Assembly (NCBI GenBank): GCA_050734915.1
Contig: JBOHUX010000076.1
Span: 1 to 10,170 of the forward strand
Direction: 5' to 3'
Origin: JBOHUX01 sp050734915
GTDB lineage: Bacteria; Chloroflexota; Dormibacteria; Dormibacterales; Dormibacteraceae
Length of the DNA: 10,170 nucleotides
Shown: in pieces, positions 1-6,535 of the stretch
How positions within the stretch are numbered: position 1 is the stretch's first letter
Layout: each line of letters starts with the position of its first letter
The notes under the pieces: generated by a model
Seen by the model: only the letters and a program-made list of their open reading frames with translations
Database searches by the model: none
What the model was told of the DNA's origin: nothing
Position numbers and translations under genes: made by a program

Positions 1-192
1 GGCCAGCAGTGGCCTCAGCACACGGTCGCGGAAGGGTACCTGGAGCTCCTGTTCCTCGAGTGTGATCGCCTCCTCGTAGCTCCGGAGTCGCCGGTCCAGC
101 ACCCCCACCTTGTCGGCGGTGGGGCGCTCCAGGCTCAGGAAGAAGATGAAGATCCCGACCGCGGCCACGAGTCCGAACACGATCGCCGGCAT
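1..192 (-). CDS. tadC: TadC-like type II secretion F-family membrane protein (partial, N-terminal 64 residues)
   Basis: Only the first 64 codons lie in the window; the rest runs off the left edge. The ATG at 192 is 9 nt after the tadB stop, so the two are surely co-transcribed. Residues 3-20 form a hydrophobic helix (IVFGLVAAVGIFIFFLSL). A charged segment follows, ending in EEQELQVPFRDRVLRPLL, which resembles the linker before the GspF/T2SSF domain of TadB/TadC proteins. In Tad systems TadB and TadC are a pair of polytopic inner-membrane platform proteins that work with the TadA ATPase to assemble Flp pili. The call rests on gene order plus this N-terminus; the T2SSF domain itself is not visible here. 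Confidence 0.8.
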   Translation of the reverse strand, partial: MPAIVFGLVAAVGIFIFFLSLERPTADKVGVLDRRLRSYEEAITLEEQELQVPFRDRVLRPLLA

Positions 193-201
193 GCCTGTCC
201 G

Positions 202-1164
202 CTAGACCTCGATGGCGATGACTTTGCGGATCAGGAAGTTCCCCATCAGGATCAGGCCGCAGGCGATGGCGATCATGATCCCGCCCACGATCGACTGCGC
301 CATCGGCTTGAAGTAGGCGGGGGTGAGGACGTACATGAGGCCGGCGAGCCCGATCGGAAGGGCGGTGATCACCCAGCCTGACGCCCGCGCCTGGGCGGTC
401 AGGGTCCGGATCTCGCCCTTGATGCGGATCCGCTCGCGGATCGTGTGCGAGATGGTCTCCAGAATCTCGGCCAGGTTGCCCCCCACCGTCTGGTTGATGG
501 AGACGGCCGTCACCACCAGATCGAGGTCGGGGCTGTCCACGCGGCGGACCATCTTCCTCAGTGACTCGTCGGGGGAGGATCCGAGGTTCATCTCCCTGAC
601 CACGCGACCGAACTCGATCGACACGGGCGCCATCGCCTTCTTCGCCACCACGTCCATGGCCTGAGCGAACGAGTAGCCGGCCTTGAGCGCGTTGGCGAGC
701 AGGACCAGGGTGTCGCCGAGCTGGTCGTTGAAGGCCCTGAGGCGCTTTCGCTGCCGGCGTCGGACATAGATCCCGGGCGCCAGCCAGCCCAGCGTCGCCG
801 CGATCAGCATCTGGATCCCGACGCCGAAGCGGATGACGCCGAGGAGCGCGAAGCCGACCGCCGTCGCGATCTGGATCATCAGGAATTCCGAGGTGCGCAG
901 CTTGAGGTCCGCCTTGGCCAGCCGCTCGGCCAGCGTCGGCTTGCCCTTCCTGGTCTTCCGCTCCTCCATCCGAGCGGCGGCGGGCTGGAACAGCCGCACC
1001 AGGCGCTCGCGAAGATTGGCGGGGGGCGCCTTTGCCGCCGGTGGGGCGTAGCCGGCGTCCGCCGCCAGCGTCGCCGCCATTCTGGCCGCCCGCCGGGAGT
1101 CGAGGCCCCAGAAGAAGAGCATGATGCCGGCCGCGGCGATGACGCCGATGACGACCGAGTTCAC
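202..1164 (-). CDS. tadB: Tad pilus inner-membrane platform protein TadB (GspF/T2SSF family)
   Basis: This 320-residue protein has the usual TadB length. It has an N-terminal helix (about 4-20), a basic cytoplasmic linker rich in Ala, Arg and Lys (22-90), two helices (about 93-134), a cytoplasmic T2SSF domain (about 148-265) and two C-terminal helices (about 263-315). The T2SSF signature includes LVLLANALKAGYSFAQAM (153-170), VVREMNLGSS (188-197) and INQTVGGNLAEILETI (223-238). TadB forms the membrane platform for Flp pilus assembly or retraction, driven by the TadA ATPase. The GTG at 1164 was chosen because it lies 19 nt after the cpaB stop, with a weak GGGG about 8 nt upstream. It sits between cpaB and tadC. 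The tadZ and tadA genes that often precede tadB are absent here. Confidence 0.93.
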   Translation of the reverse strand: MNSVVIGVIAAAGIMLFFWGLDSRRAARMAATLAADAGYAPPAAKAPPANLRERLVRLFQPAAARMEERKTRKGKPTLAERLAKADLKLRTSEFLMIQIATAVGFALLGVIRFGVGIQMLIAATLGWLAPGIYVRRRQRKRLRAFNDQLGDTLVLLANALKAGYSFAQAMDVVAKKAMAPVSIEFGRVVREMNLGSSPDESLRKMVRRVDSPDLDLVVTAVSINQTVGGNLAEILETISHTIRERIRIKGEIRTLTAQARASGWVITALPIGLAGLMYVLTPAYFKPMAQSIVGGIMIAIACGLILMGNFLIRKVIAIEV

Positions 1165-1183
1165 CGGATCATCCCCGCCGGCA

Positions 1184-2038
1184 TCAGCCGCCGGTGATCA
1201 GGCCGGGCCAGTGGGCCGCCACGTCGGCGGCGGTGACGCCGCGGGCCGACGACACGGTGGGGCAGGTGGGGTCGACGGAATTCTGGGGCTGGTAGTCGTG
1301 GTAGGACTCCAGCGTGTAGGCGACCTGGCTGTTCTGCAGGAACCAGCGCAGGAACTCTGCCTGGCACTGGGTGATGACCACGGTCAGGCTGGACGAGACC
1401 CCCGCGTAGGAGGCACCGCTCGAGGTTCCACCGGGCGCGGGGCTGGCGCTGGGCGGGGGTCCGGTGTTGGCCGGCCCCACCCGGAGCACATGGAGGTTCG
1501 TGAACACCGTGCGCACGGCCCCCTTGTAGGTGTCGATGATCGAGACGTAGTCGCCGGCCTGGATGAAGCCGGCCACGCCCTGCTGCTCTCCGGTCGGGAC
1601 CGCCATGGCGACGAAGCCGTGCGGGATCGGCAGGTAGGCGGCGGCGGGGGCGCTGACGGCGTCCGCGGAAGAGACGACCAGGTTGGCCGTCAGCGGCATC
1701 CCCTTGGGGACGACCACGGCCGTGGTGAGGGATTTGAGCTGAGAGACCCGGGTGAAGGCTCCCGGCGGGACGTCGGCGGGGACGAGGTGGCCGATGGTGA
1801 GGTCGGCCGCCGAGATGGTGGTCCGGATCGGGAGGTCCTTGGCGGCCACCACCACCGGGACCCCCGCCGCCGCCGGCGCCCCGCCCGCGCCCTGCCCGTT
1901 GCGGCCGAGCGTCACGAAGAGGAGGAGGGCCAGGATGGCGAGGGCGGCGCCGACCAGCGTCAGCGGCCGTCCACCCAGCTTGAGACGTCCGGCCCTCGGG
2001 TTGGCCTTCGGGTTGGTCTTGGCCGGGTTCCCCAGCAC
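1184..2038 (-). CDS. cpaB: Flp pilus assembly protein CpaB/RcpC (SAF domain)
   Basis: The protein has 284 residues. A short basic N-terminus is followed by a membrane anchor (about 25-45, LTLVGAALAILALLLFVTL), a small Gly/Ala-rich linker and a SAF-type domain (about 60-122: VVVAAKDLPIRTTISAADL, then VPKGMPL). The RcpC/CpaB region (about 138-245) includes FVAMAVPTGEQQGVAGFIQAG and DYVSIIDTY. CpaB acts outside the membrane in Tad pilus assembly; its partner in diderms is the secretin. The GTG at 2038 is preferred over the GTG at 2074 because AGGAGG lies 7 nt upstream of it. An Ala/Pro/Ser-rich insertion at 190-210 interrupts the domain. Two cysteines (225 and 259) follow it and could pair outside the cell. 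It is the first gene of the minus-strand Tad operon. Confidence 0.9.
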   Translation of the reverse strand: MLGNPAKTNPKANPRAGRLKLGGRPLTLVGAALAILALLLFVTLGRNGQGAGGAPAAAGVPVVVAAKDLPIRTTISAADLTIGHLVPADVPPGAFTRVSQLKSLTTAVVVPKGMPLTANLVVSSADAVSAPAAAYLPIPHGFVAMAVPTGEQQGVAGFIQAGDYVSIIDTYKGAVRTVFTNLHVLRVGPANTGPPPSASPAPGGTSSGASYAGVSSSLTVVITQCQAEFLRWFLQNSQVAYTLESYHDYQPQNSVDPTCPTVSSARGVTAADVAAHWPGLITGG

Positions 2039-2286
2039 GCTTGATCCTCCTGGTGGCAGGGCTCCAGATCGCACGGGAGAGGGCCGCGGCTCTTCGAACC
2101 CCAGATCGGCGCCGCGGGTCGCGGCTGTCGGTGGTGGTCAACGCGAGTGCGCCGGTGATCTTGCTCGGGCACCGGCCGCGAACGGCAAGAACCCCCGCCG
2201 GCCGGCGTTAGCCGACGGTGGGTATCTCCCTCGTTCCGCCGAACTCGGTCTCGGTGGCGGCGAAGAGCCCCCTTGCAACCCACCGA
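2039..2286. promoter_or_regulatory. Divergent intergenic region between the two Tad operons
   Basis: About 250 bases separate cpaB (minus) from the TadE-like gene (plus), so promoters for both operons should lie here. On the minus strand a TTGACC at 2135-2140 resembles a -35 box, but no good -10 box follows it. A perfect 12-bp palindrome, CGCCGGCCGGCG, sits at 2196-2207. I recognise no RNA gene or riboswitch. The right limit is uncertain because the TadE-like start could lie upstream, at GTG 2218 or GTG 2254. Confidence 0.5.
2046..2051 (-). promoter_or_regulatory. Shine-Dalgarno site of cpaB
   Basis: On the minus strand the sequence reads AGGAGG followed by 7 nt and then GTG at 2038. It is a perfect anti-16S match and decides the cpaB start 12 codons inside the longest open frame. 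Confidence 0.85.
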
Positions 2287-2847
2287 ATGAGGATGCCGAA
2301 CCACCCAGATGACTCTCCGATCCAACGGAGCCGGCCGGCGGCGCCCACCACCGAGCGCGGCCAGGCGCTCGTCGAGCTCGCCATCTCCTCTCTGTTCCTG
2401 CTGCTCCTGGTGATGGGGATCGTGGACTTCGGATTTCTCTACAGCGACCGGCTGGCGATCTCGAACGCCGCCCGGGAAGGCGCCCGCTACGCGTCCTTGA
2501 ACCCCACCTTCTGGTCCAACGCCGCCACGCCCGACTCCAACACCATCCAGGGTGAGATCAGGTTGGCCGGCGGCACGCTCGACATCGTCAACAACGACAG
2601 CCACATCTCGATCGCCTACTACGACGCCTCGAGCGGGTCCTCGGCCGTCTACTGCGGGGCCTACCGGGCTTCCACCGGCAGCTTCGTGGCCGCCCCCGGA
2701 TACACGAAGACGCAGTGCACGAGCCCCGGCAACATCGTCCAGGTGTCCGTCAACACCACCTACCCGCTGCTGACGCCGCTGCTCAGCGGCCTCTTCTCGG
2801 GCGGTGTCAACGTCGCCGCCACGGCGGCCTTCGTGGAGCACCAATGA
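2287..2847 (+). CDS. tadE: TadE-like pseudopilin, first copy
   Basis: The protein has 186 residues from ATG 2287. A 24-residue basic/polar leader ends in ERG and is followed by QALVELAISS and a hydrophobic helix (about 31-50). This is the TadE prepilin pattern: a Gly before the cleavage point and Glu at +5 for prepilin peptidase. After the helix comes the family motif ISNAAREGARYAS (58-70). The exported part (71-186) is strand-rich and has two cysteines, 123 and 144. TadE proteins are minor pseudopilins of the Tad pilus. The start is uncertain: no ribosome site is visible before ATG 2287 or ATG 2293, and GTG 2218 would add 23 residues. The stop overlaps the next gene by 4 nt (ATGA). The copy at 4073-4621 is its paralogue. 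Confidence 0.88.
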   Translation: MRMPNHPDDSPIQRSRPAAPTTERGQALVELAISSLFLLLLVMGIVDFGFLYSDRLAISNAAREGARYASLNPTFWSNAATPDSNTIQGEIRLAGGTLDIVNNDSHISIAYYDASSGSSAVYCGAYRASTGSFVAAPGYTKTQCTSPGNIVQVSVNTTYPLLTPLLSGLFSGGVNVAATAAFVEHQ

Positions 2848-4073
2848 GGCTTCGCGGCCGCCTCCGCGACGAGGGCGGCCAGATGATCGCGATAGTCGCG
2901 GTCGCTGCCCTAGCGCTGATCGCGCTCACCGGCCTGGTCGTCGACGGGGGGGAGGTCACCACCGAGCACAGGGACGCGCAGAACGCCGTCGACGCGGCCG
3001 CCCTGGCCGCGGCCATCCAGATCGCCAACAACCAGCAGGAGAGCAACGCCACGGCGGTGGCGACGCTGGTCGCCGGCCGCGACGGGATCTCGACCAGCGA
3101 TCTGACCATCGCCTACTACGACGGCAGCGGGGCCAGCACGGGGACGGCGGCGAACGTGGCCACCATCAAGGCCACCATCAAGCACGCGTTCGGGACCATC
3201 TTCCTGCCCATCCTCGGCATCGACTCCGCCACCGTCGGTGCCACGGCCACTGCCACCGTGGCGCACGGGGGGGGCTGCGTGATCTGCGTCATGGATCCCT
3301 CCGCGAGTGGCGTCCTCAACCTCGCCAACAACGCCGAGCTCGACGTCGTCGGCGGCCCGATCGCGGTCAACTCGTCGTCGGCCACCGCCGTCACGCTGGG
3401 TACTAACGCCATCCTCAACGACTCCAGCGCCATCGACATCGTGGGCGGTTACCAGGCCGGCGGGACCTACACCCCCCTGCCCACCACCGGCACCCCCGCG
3501 GTCGCGGATCCCTTCGCATCGGCCCCCGTGCCCGTCGTGACCAACCATCCCAGCTGCTGCGGGACGACCCTCGACCCCGGCGTGTACTCGACGATATCGA
3601 TCGGCAACAACGCCAGCGTCACCCTCAATCCGGGAATCTACGTGATCACCGGCGGCATCAGCCTGCTCAACAACAGCAGCCTGACGGGGCACGGCGTGAT
3701 GATCTATCTCGCCTGCTCCGCCTACCCGACACCCTGCACGGCGGGCCAGGCCGGGGCCGCGCTCACCGCCAAGAACAACATCAACCTCGACCTCTCGGCG
3801 CCTTCCACGGGCACCTACCAGGGGATGGTCATCTTCGGTGACCGCAACAACACGGCCGGCGCCTCCTTCGGCAACAATGGACAGGCGAGGTTCGTCGGCA
3901 GCGTCTATCTCCTCTCGGGACACGTGGACCTCGCCAACAACAGCGGGGGCTCGGCTACCGACTCCCGGATCGTCGCCGCCTCGGTCGGGATGAGCAACAA
4001 CGGGCAACTTGCCATCAGCTTCGACCAGTCGGCGAACTACGTTCTGCCCAACAGCTACACGCTGAGCGGCTGA
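2844..4073 (+). CDS. tadG: TadG-like Tad pilus-associated protein with Asn-rich exported domain
   Basis: The protein has 409 residues. The ATG at 2844 overlaps the preceding stop and has GGAG (2835-2838) 5 nt upstream. Residues 8-60 match the Flp pilus-assembly TadE/G-like N-terminus: DEGGQMIAIVAVAALALIAL, then VDGGE, then DAQNAVDAAALAAAIQIANN. There is no Glu at +5, as usual for this group. From 145 on is a large exported domain that opens CVICVMDPSASGVLNL and continues with many Asn-Asn pairs (162, 255, 276, 311, 335, 344, 365, 385). It also carries LDPGVY (243-248) and LNPGIYVITGG (261-271). This resembles the repetitive region of some TadG-related proteins; a beta-helix-like fold is inferred. 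Six cysteines (145, 148, 238, 239, 291, 298) may form disulfides. Likely role: surface-exposed or pilus-base adhesion component. Confidence 0.8.
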   Translation: MRLRGRLRDEGGQMIAIVAVAALALIALTGLVVDGGEVTTEHRDAQNAVDAAALAAAIQIANNQQESNATAVATLVAGRDGISTSDLTIAYYDGSGASTGTAANVATIKATIKHAFGTIFLPILGIDSATVGATATATVAHGGGCVICVMDPSASGVLNLANNAELDVVGGPIAVNSSSATAVTLGTNAILNDSSAIDIVGGYQAGGTYTPLPTTGTPAVADPFASAPVPVVTNHPSCCGTTLDPGVYSTISIGNNASVTLNPGIYVITGGISLLNNSSLTGHGVMIYLACSAYPTPCTAGQAGAALTAKNNINLDLSAPSTGTYQGMVIFGDRNNTAGASFGNNGQARFVGSVYLLSGHVDLANNSGGSATDSRIVAASVGMSNNGQLAISFDQSANYVLPNSYTLSG

Positions 4074-4621
4074 TGCTCGCCGGCGGGCGTTGCGGCCGGC
4101 CCTCGTCCGGCCAGGCCGGCCAGGCGATGGTCGAGTTCGCCCTCACCGGCCTGGTCGCCTTCATCATCTTCTTCGGGATCATGGACTTCGCGGTCCTCTT
4201 CGCGGGACGCATCACCGGCACCAACGCGGCCCGCGATGCGGCCCGATACGCGGCGGTCCACCCGACCGCCTGGAGCAACTCCGCCAACCCCCCGGTCGAT
4301 TCGATCCAGGGCCGGCTGCTGGCGGGTGCCGTGCCCGCCCGCTTCGTCAACGACGACGCCCACATCACCATCTCCTACGTGCTGGTCGGGCCCGGCGCGG
4401 GCACCGACTGCGGTCAGTACAGCGCCACCGCCAACGCGTTCGTCCCCCAGGGCGTCTACACGGAGGCCACCTGCATGATCCCCGGCAAGACGCTGATCGA
4501 GGTCCACGTCAGCTATCCGTTCACGTTCGCGACGCCACTGTGGTCGCTGATCGGCGTGAGCCACAATCCGATCACCCTCACGGGGGACGCGGCCGAGCTG
4601 GAGGAGGTGCCTCCCTCCTGA
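4073..4621 (+). CDS. tadE: TadE-like pseudopilin, second copy
   Basis: The protein has 182 residues. The ATG at 4073 shares one base with the TadG-like stop (TGATG), so translation is probably coupled; no separate ribosome site is seen. A short leader ending in GQAG precedes QAMVEFALTG and a hydrophobic helix (about 22-44). This keeps the Gly before the cleavage point and Glu at +5 expected of a prepilin-peptidase substrate. The motif GTNAARDAARYAAVHP follows (49-64). It is clearly related to the first copy: HPTAWSN against NPTFWSN, SIQG against TIQG, and a cysteine pair (113 and 134) with the same 21-residue spacing. An extra cysteine at position 7 lies before the presumed cleavage point. 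It is the last gene of the plus-strand Tad operon. Paired TadE proteins are thought to act together as minor pseudopilins. Confidence 0.87.
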   Translation: MLAGGRCGRPSSGQAGQAMVEFALTGLVAFIIFFGIMDFAVLFAGRITGTNAARDAARYAAVHPTAWSNSANPPVDSIQGRLLAGAVPARFVNDDAHITISYVLVGPGAGTDCGQYSATANAFVPQGVYTEATCMIPGKTLIEVHVSYPFTFATPLWSLIGVSHNPITLTGDAAELEEVPPS

Positions 4622-4718
4622 TCTCGCTGGGATGATATCGCCCTCCTGGTGACTCGCCGCGCCGGCAGCCCTCGATCACTTGCACATCGGGCCGGTCGCG
4701 AAAGACCATCATCTGGAC
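4622..4718. other. Short gap between tadE copy 2 and the FNT gene
   Basis: About 97 bases probably separate two transcripts. I see no strong terminator hairpin, T-run, promoter pair or RNA gene here. If TTG 4680 were the true FNT start, only 58 bases would be non-coding. Confidence 0.4.
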
Positions 4719-5564
4719 ATGGAGGCGAGCAGACAGAAGCCCCCACAGGAGCCCCAGGAGGAGCTGCTCGGCCAGGAGCCGGAGGAGATCGTCGGGCGCG
4801 CCGCCGGAGTCGGGCGCGAACGGCTCGACCGGAGCAACGTGGATGTGCTCATCACGGGCTTCATCGGCGGGGTGGAGGTCTCGCTGGGCGCCCTCGCCGC
4901 CATGATCGTCCTCGGCGCCTCGCTCACGGCGGCTCCCCGGCTCGGCCTCTACGGAGGCCTGGCGCTGGCCGGGGTCGTCTTCCCGGTCGGCTTCCTGTTC
5001 GTGATCGTGGGCCGCTCAGAGCTCTTCACGGAGAACTTCCTGATCCCGGTGGTGGCGGTGCTCGGGCGCGAGAGGACGATCCGCTCGCTGCTCGAGGTCT
5101 GGGCGCTCTCCTGGGCCGGCAACCTCCTCGGCTGCGGCGCCATCGCCGCCCTGCTCTCGGTCCCCGACGCGATCGGGGTGCCGATCCTGACCGGATACCA
5201 GCACTACACGGCCTACAAGCTGAGCCTGCCGGCGCCCGGGCTCTTCGTGTCGGCCCTCATCGCGGGCATGACGATGACCGTGCTGACCTGGCTCCTGCTG
5301 GCCCTCCGGCACCCGATCGGGAAGATCATCGCCATCTGGGCCATCGGCTACGTGATCTTCGCCACCAACCTCTCCCACGTGATCGTCAGCTCCGCGATCC
5401 TGTTCGTCGGCTTCGCGCGCGCCAACCACTCGCTGCTGGACGTCTTCCGCTACATCGGGGTCACGACCTTCGGCAACCTGATCGGTGGGGTCGGCCTGGT
5501 CACGCTCTTCCGCCTCGCCCAGGCGCGCGAGAAGGAGCGCACCAAAAACGCCCGCTCCGACTGA
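4719..5564 (+). CDS. Formate/nitrite transporter (FNT) family channel
   Basis: The protein has 281 residues. After a hydrophilic Pro/Gln/Glu-rich N-terminus (1-42) come six hydrophobic segments (roughly 43-65, 72-98, 123-146, 170-193, 201-227, 243-266), matching the FNT fold. Family signatures are GFIGGVEVSLGALA (47-60), GRSELFTENFLIPV (98-111), GNLLG (134-138), NLSHVIVSS (217-225, His220 in the position of the pore histidine) and TTFGNLIGGVGLVTLF (249-264). FNT proteins form pentamers that pass formate, nitrite or other small monovalent anions; this one looks closest to the YfdC-like branch, whose substrate is unclear. ATG 4719 is preferred over TTG 4680, though neither has a clear ribosome site. 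No formate or nitrite enzyme gene is adjacent, so the substrate cannot be inferred. It converges on the ligD genes with a 29-nt gap. Confidence 0.9.
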   Translation: MEASRQKPPQEPQEELLGQEPEEIVGRAAGVGRERLDRSNVDVLITGFIGGVEVSLGALAAMIVLGASLTAAPRLGLYGGLALAGVVFPVGFLFVIVGRSELFTENFLIPVVAVLGRERTIRSLLEVWALSWAGNLLGCGAIAALLSVPDAIGVPILTGYQHYTAYKLSLPAPGLFVSALIAGMTMTVLTWLLLALRHPIGKIIAIWAIGYVIFATNLSHVIVSSAILFVGFARANHSLLDVFRYIGVTTFGNLIGGVGLVTLFRLAQAREKERTKNARSD

Positions 5565-5593
5565 CGCCCTACCGCCGCCCGAGGAGCCGCCCC

Positions 5594-6535
5594 TCAGGGA
5601 CGGCCGCCGGGGGCGAGTCCGGCCGGCAGGCGCTGTCTGAGCTTGGCGACGGCCGCGAAGAGGTCGCCCAGCCTCCCGACCCGCTCCAACACCTCCTCCC
5701 AGTCGAAGACGAGGAGCTCGGGATCGGCTCGCGCGAGCGCGTCCTCGACCTCGTCCCAGGAGACCGGGGTCGATACCGTCGGCCGCGGACGGGCGCGCAG
5801 CGAGTAGACGCTGACGGTCGTCTTGTGGGGGTCGTTCTGGCTCCAGTCGATCAGCACCTTGCCCTCTCGCAGGGACTTCAGTTGCCTCGACACGATGTGT
5901 TCCGGGTGCTCCCGCTCGAGCTGCGCCGCGAGCTCGTGGGAGACGGATTTGGTGCGCTCGTAGGAGACCTGGGTGTTGAGCGGGACGTAGAGCTGCAGGC
6001 CCTTGGAGCCGGAGGTCTTGGCGAACGAGCGGAGATGGTGCGCCGCGAAGAGGTCCCGCAGCCAGAGGCCGACCCGGCAGCATTCCACGATGGTGGCCGG
6101 GGGCCCCGGGTCGAGGTCGAAGACCAGGGCCGTCGGCTTCGCCGGATCCTTCGCCAGCGAGAGGGAGGTATGGAGCTCGAGCGTGGCCAGGTTGGCCAGC
6201 CAGACCATCGTGGGCAGGTCCTGGACCATGCAGTAGTCCATGACGCGCTGGTTGCCCTCGCTCCAGATGGGCGCCGTTTTGACCCAGCCGGGGCGATGGC
6301 GCGGGCAGTTCTTTTCGTAGAAGAACTCGGAATCCACCCCGTTTGGGTACCTCTTGAGGGTCAGGGGCCGGTTCCTCAAGTGGGCGGAGAGCACCGGCCA
6401 GATCCGCGTGTAGTAGTCGATGAGCTGTGCCTTGGTGAATCCGGCCCCCTGATAGAGGACCTTTTCCAGGTTGGTCAGCTTCAGCATCCGCCGCTCGACG
6501 GCGACCTCGACCTCGGCCGCCCGCGCCGCGCTCAT
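5594..6535 (-). CDS. ligD: LigD-type polymerase (PrimPol) domain protein of bacterial NHEJ
   Basis: This 313-residue protein corresponds to the stand-alone LigD polymerase domain, an archaeo-eukaryotic primase-like fold that fills gaps and adds (ribo)nucleotides at double-strand breaks. Seen: NLEKVLYQGAGFTKAQLIDYY (22-42, start of the domain), the metal-binding LVFDLDPG (137-144, Asp140 and Asp142), KTSGSKGLQLYVPL (173-186), and VLIDWSQND (227-235, third Asp at 230) followed by KTTVSVYSLRARPRPTVSTP. The usual motif II SGxKGxH has Gln181 where His is expected. The ATG at 6535 overlaps the upstream ligase stop as ATGA, so this start is favoured over much longer readings of the same frame, which are antisense-like Gly/Arg-rich sequence. 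No ribosome site is seen; translation is probably coupled. The gene ends 29 nt from the convergent FNT gene. Confidence 0.92.
   Translation of the reverse strand: MSAARAAEVEVAVERRMLKLTNLEKVLYQGAGFTKAQLIDYYTRIWPVLSAHLRNRPLTLKRYPNGVDSEFFYEKNCPRHRPGWVKTAPIWSEGNQRVMDYCMVQDLPTMVWLANLATLELHTSLSLAKDPAKPTALVFDLDPGPPATIVECCRVGLWLRDLFAAHHLRSFAKTSGSKGLQLYVPLNTQVSYERTKSVSHELAAQLEREHPEHIVSRQLKSLREGKVLIDWSQNDPHKTTVSVYSLRARPRPTVSTPVSWDEVEDALARADPELLVFDWEEVLERVGRLGDLFAAVAKLRQRLPAGLAPGGRP

Noticed and set aside
1121..2044. Plus-strand open frame of about 300 codons opposite cpaB
   Set aside because: Antisense to the clearly recognised cpaB and the start of tadB; the product is Gly/Arg/Asp/His-rich without recognisable domains.
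2085..2110. A TTCGAA-containing stretch reminiscent of a tRNA T-arm
   Set aside because: The flanking bases do not form a 5-bp T-stem, and no acceptor or anticodon arm can be drawn around it.
2175..2260. G/C-rich hairpins before the TadE-like gene, considered as a c-di-GMP riboswitch
   Set aside because: The conserved GEMM sequence blocks cannot be placed; only a 12-bp CGCCGGCCGGCG palindrome is clear, which is common by chance at this base composition.
3319..4010. Repeated AACAAC-containing segments, considered as a DNA repeat or CRISPR-like array
   Set aside because: Spacing is irregular and the shared bases are just Asn-Asn codons in one reading frame, so the repetition is at protein level.
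5565..5614. Possible bidirectional terminator between the FNT and ligD-polymerase genes
   Set aside because: CGCCCC and GGGGCG can pair, but the loop is long, there is no T-run, and most of it lies within the polymerase coding end.
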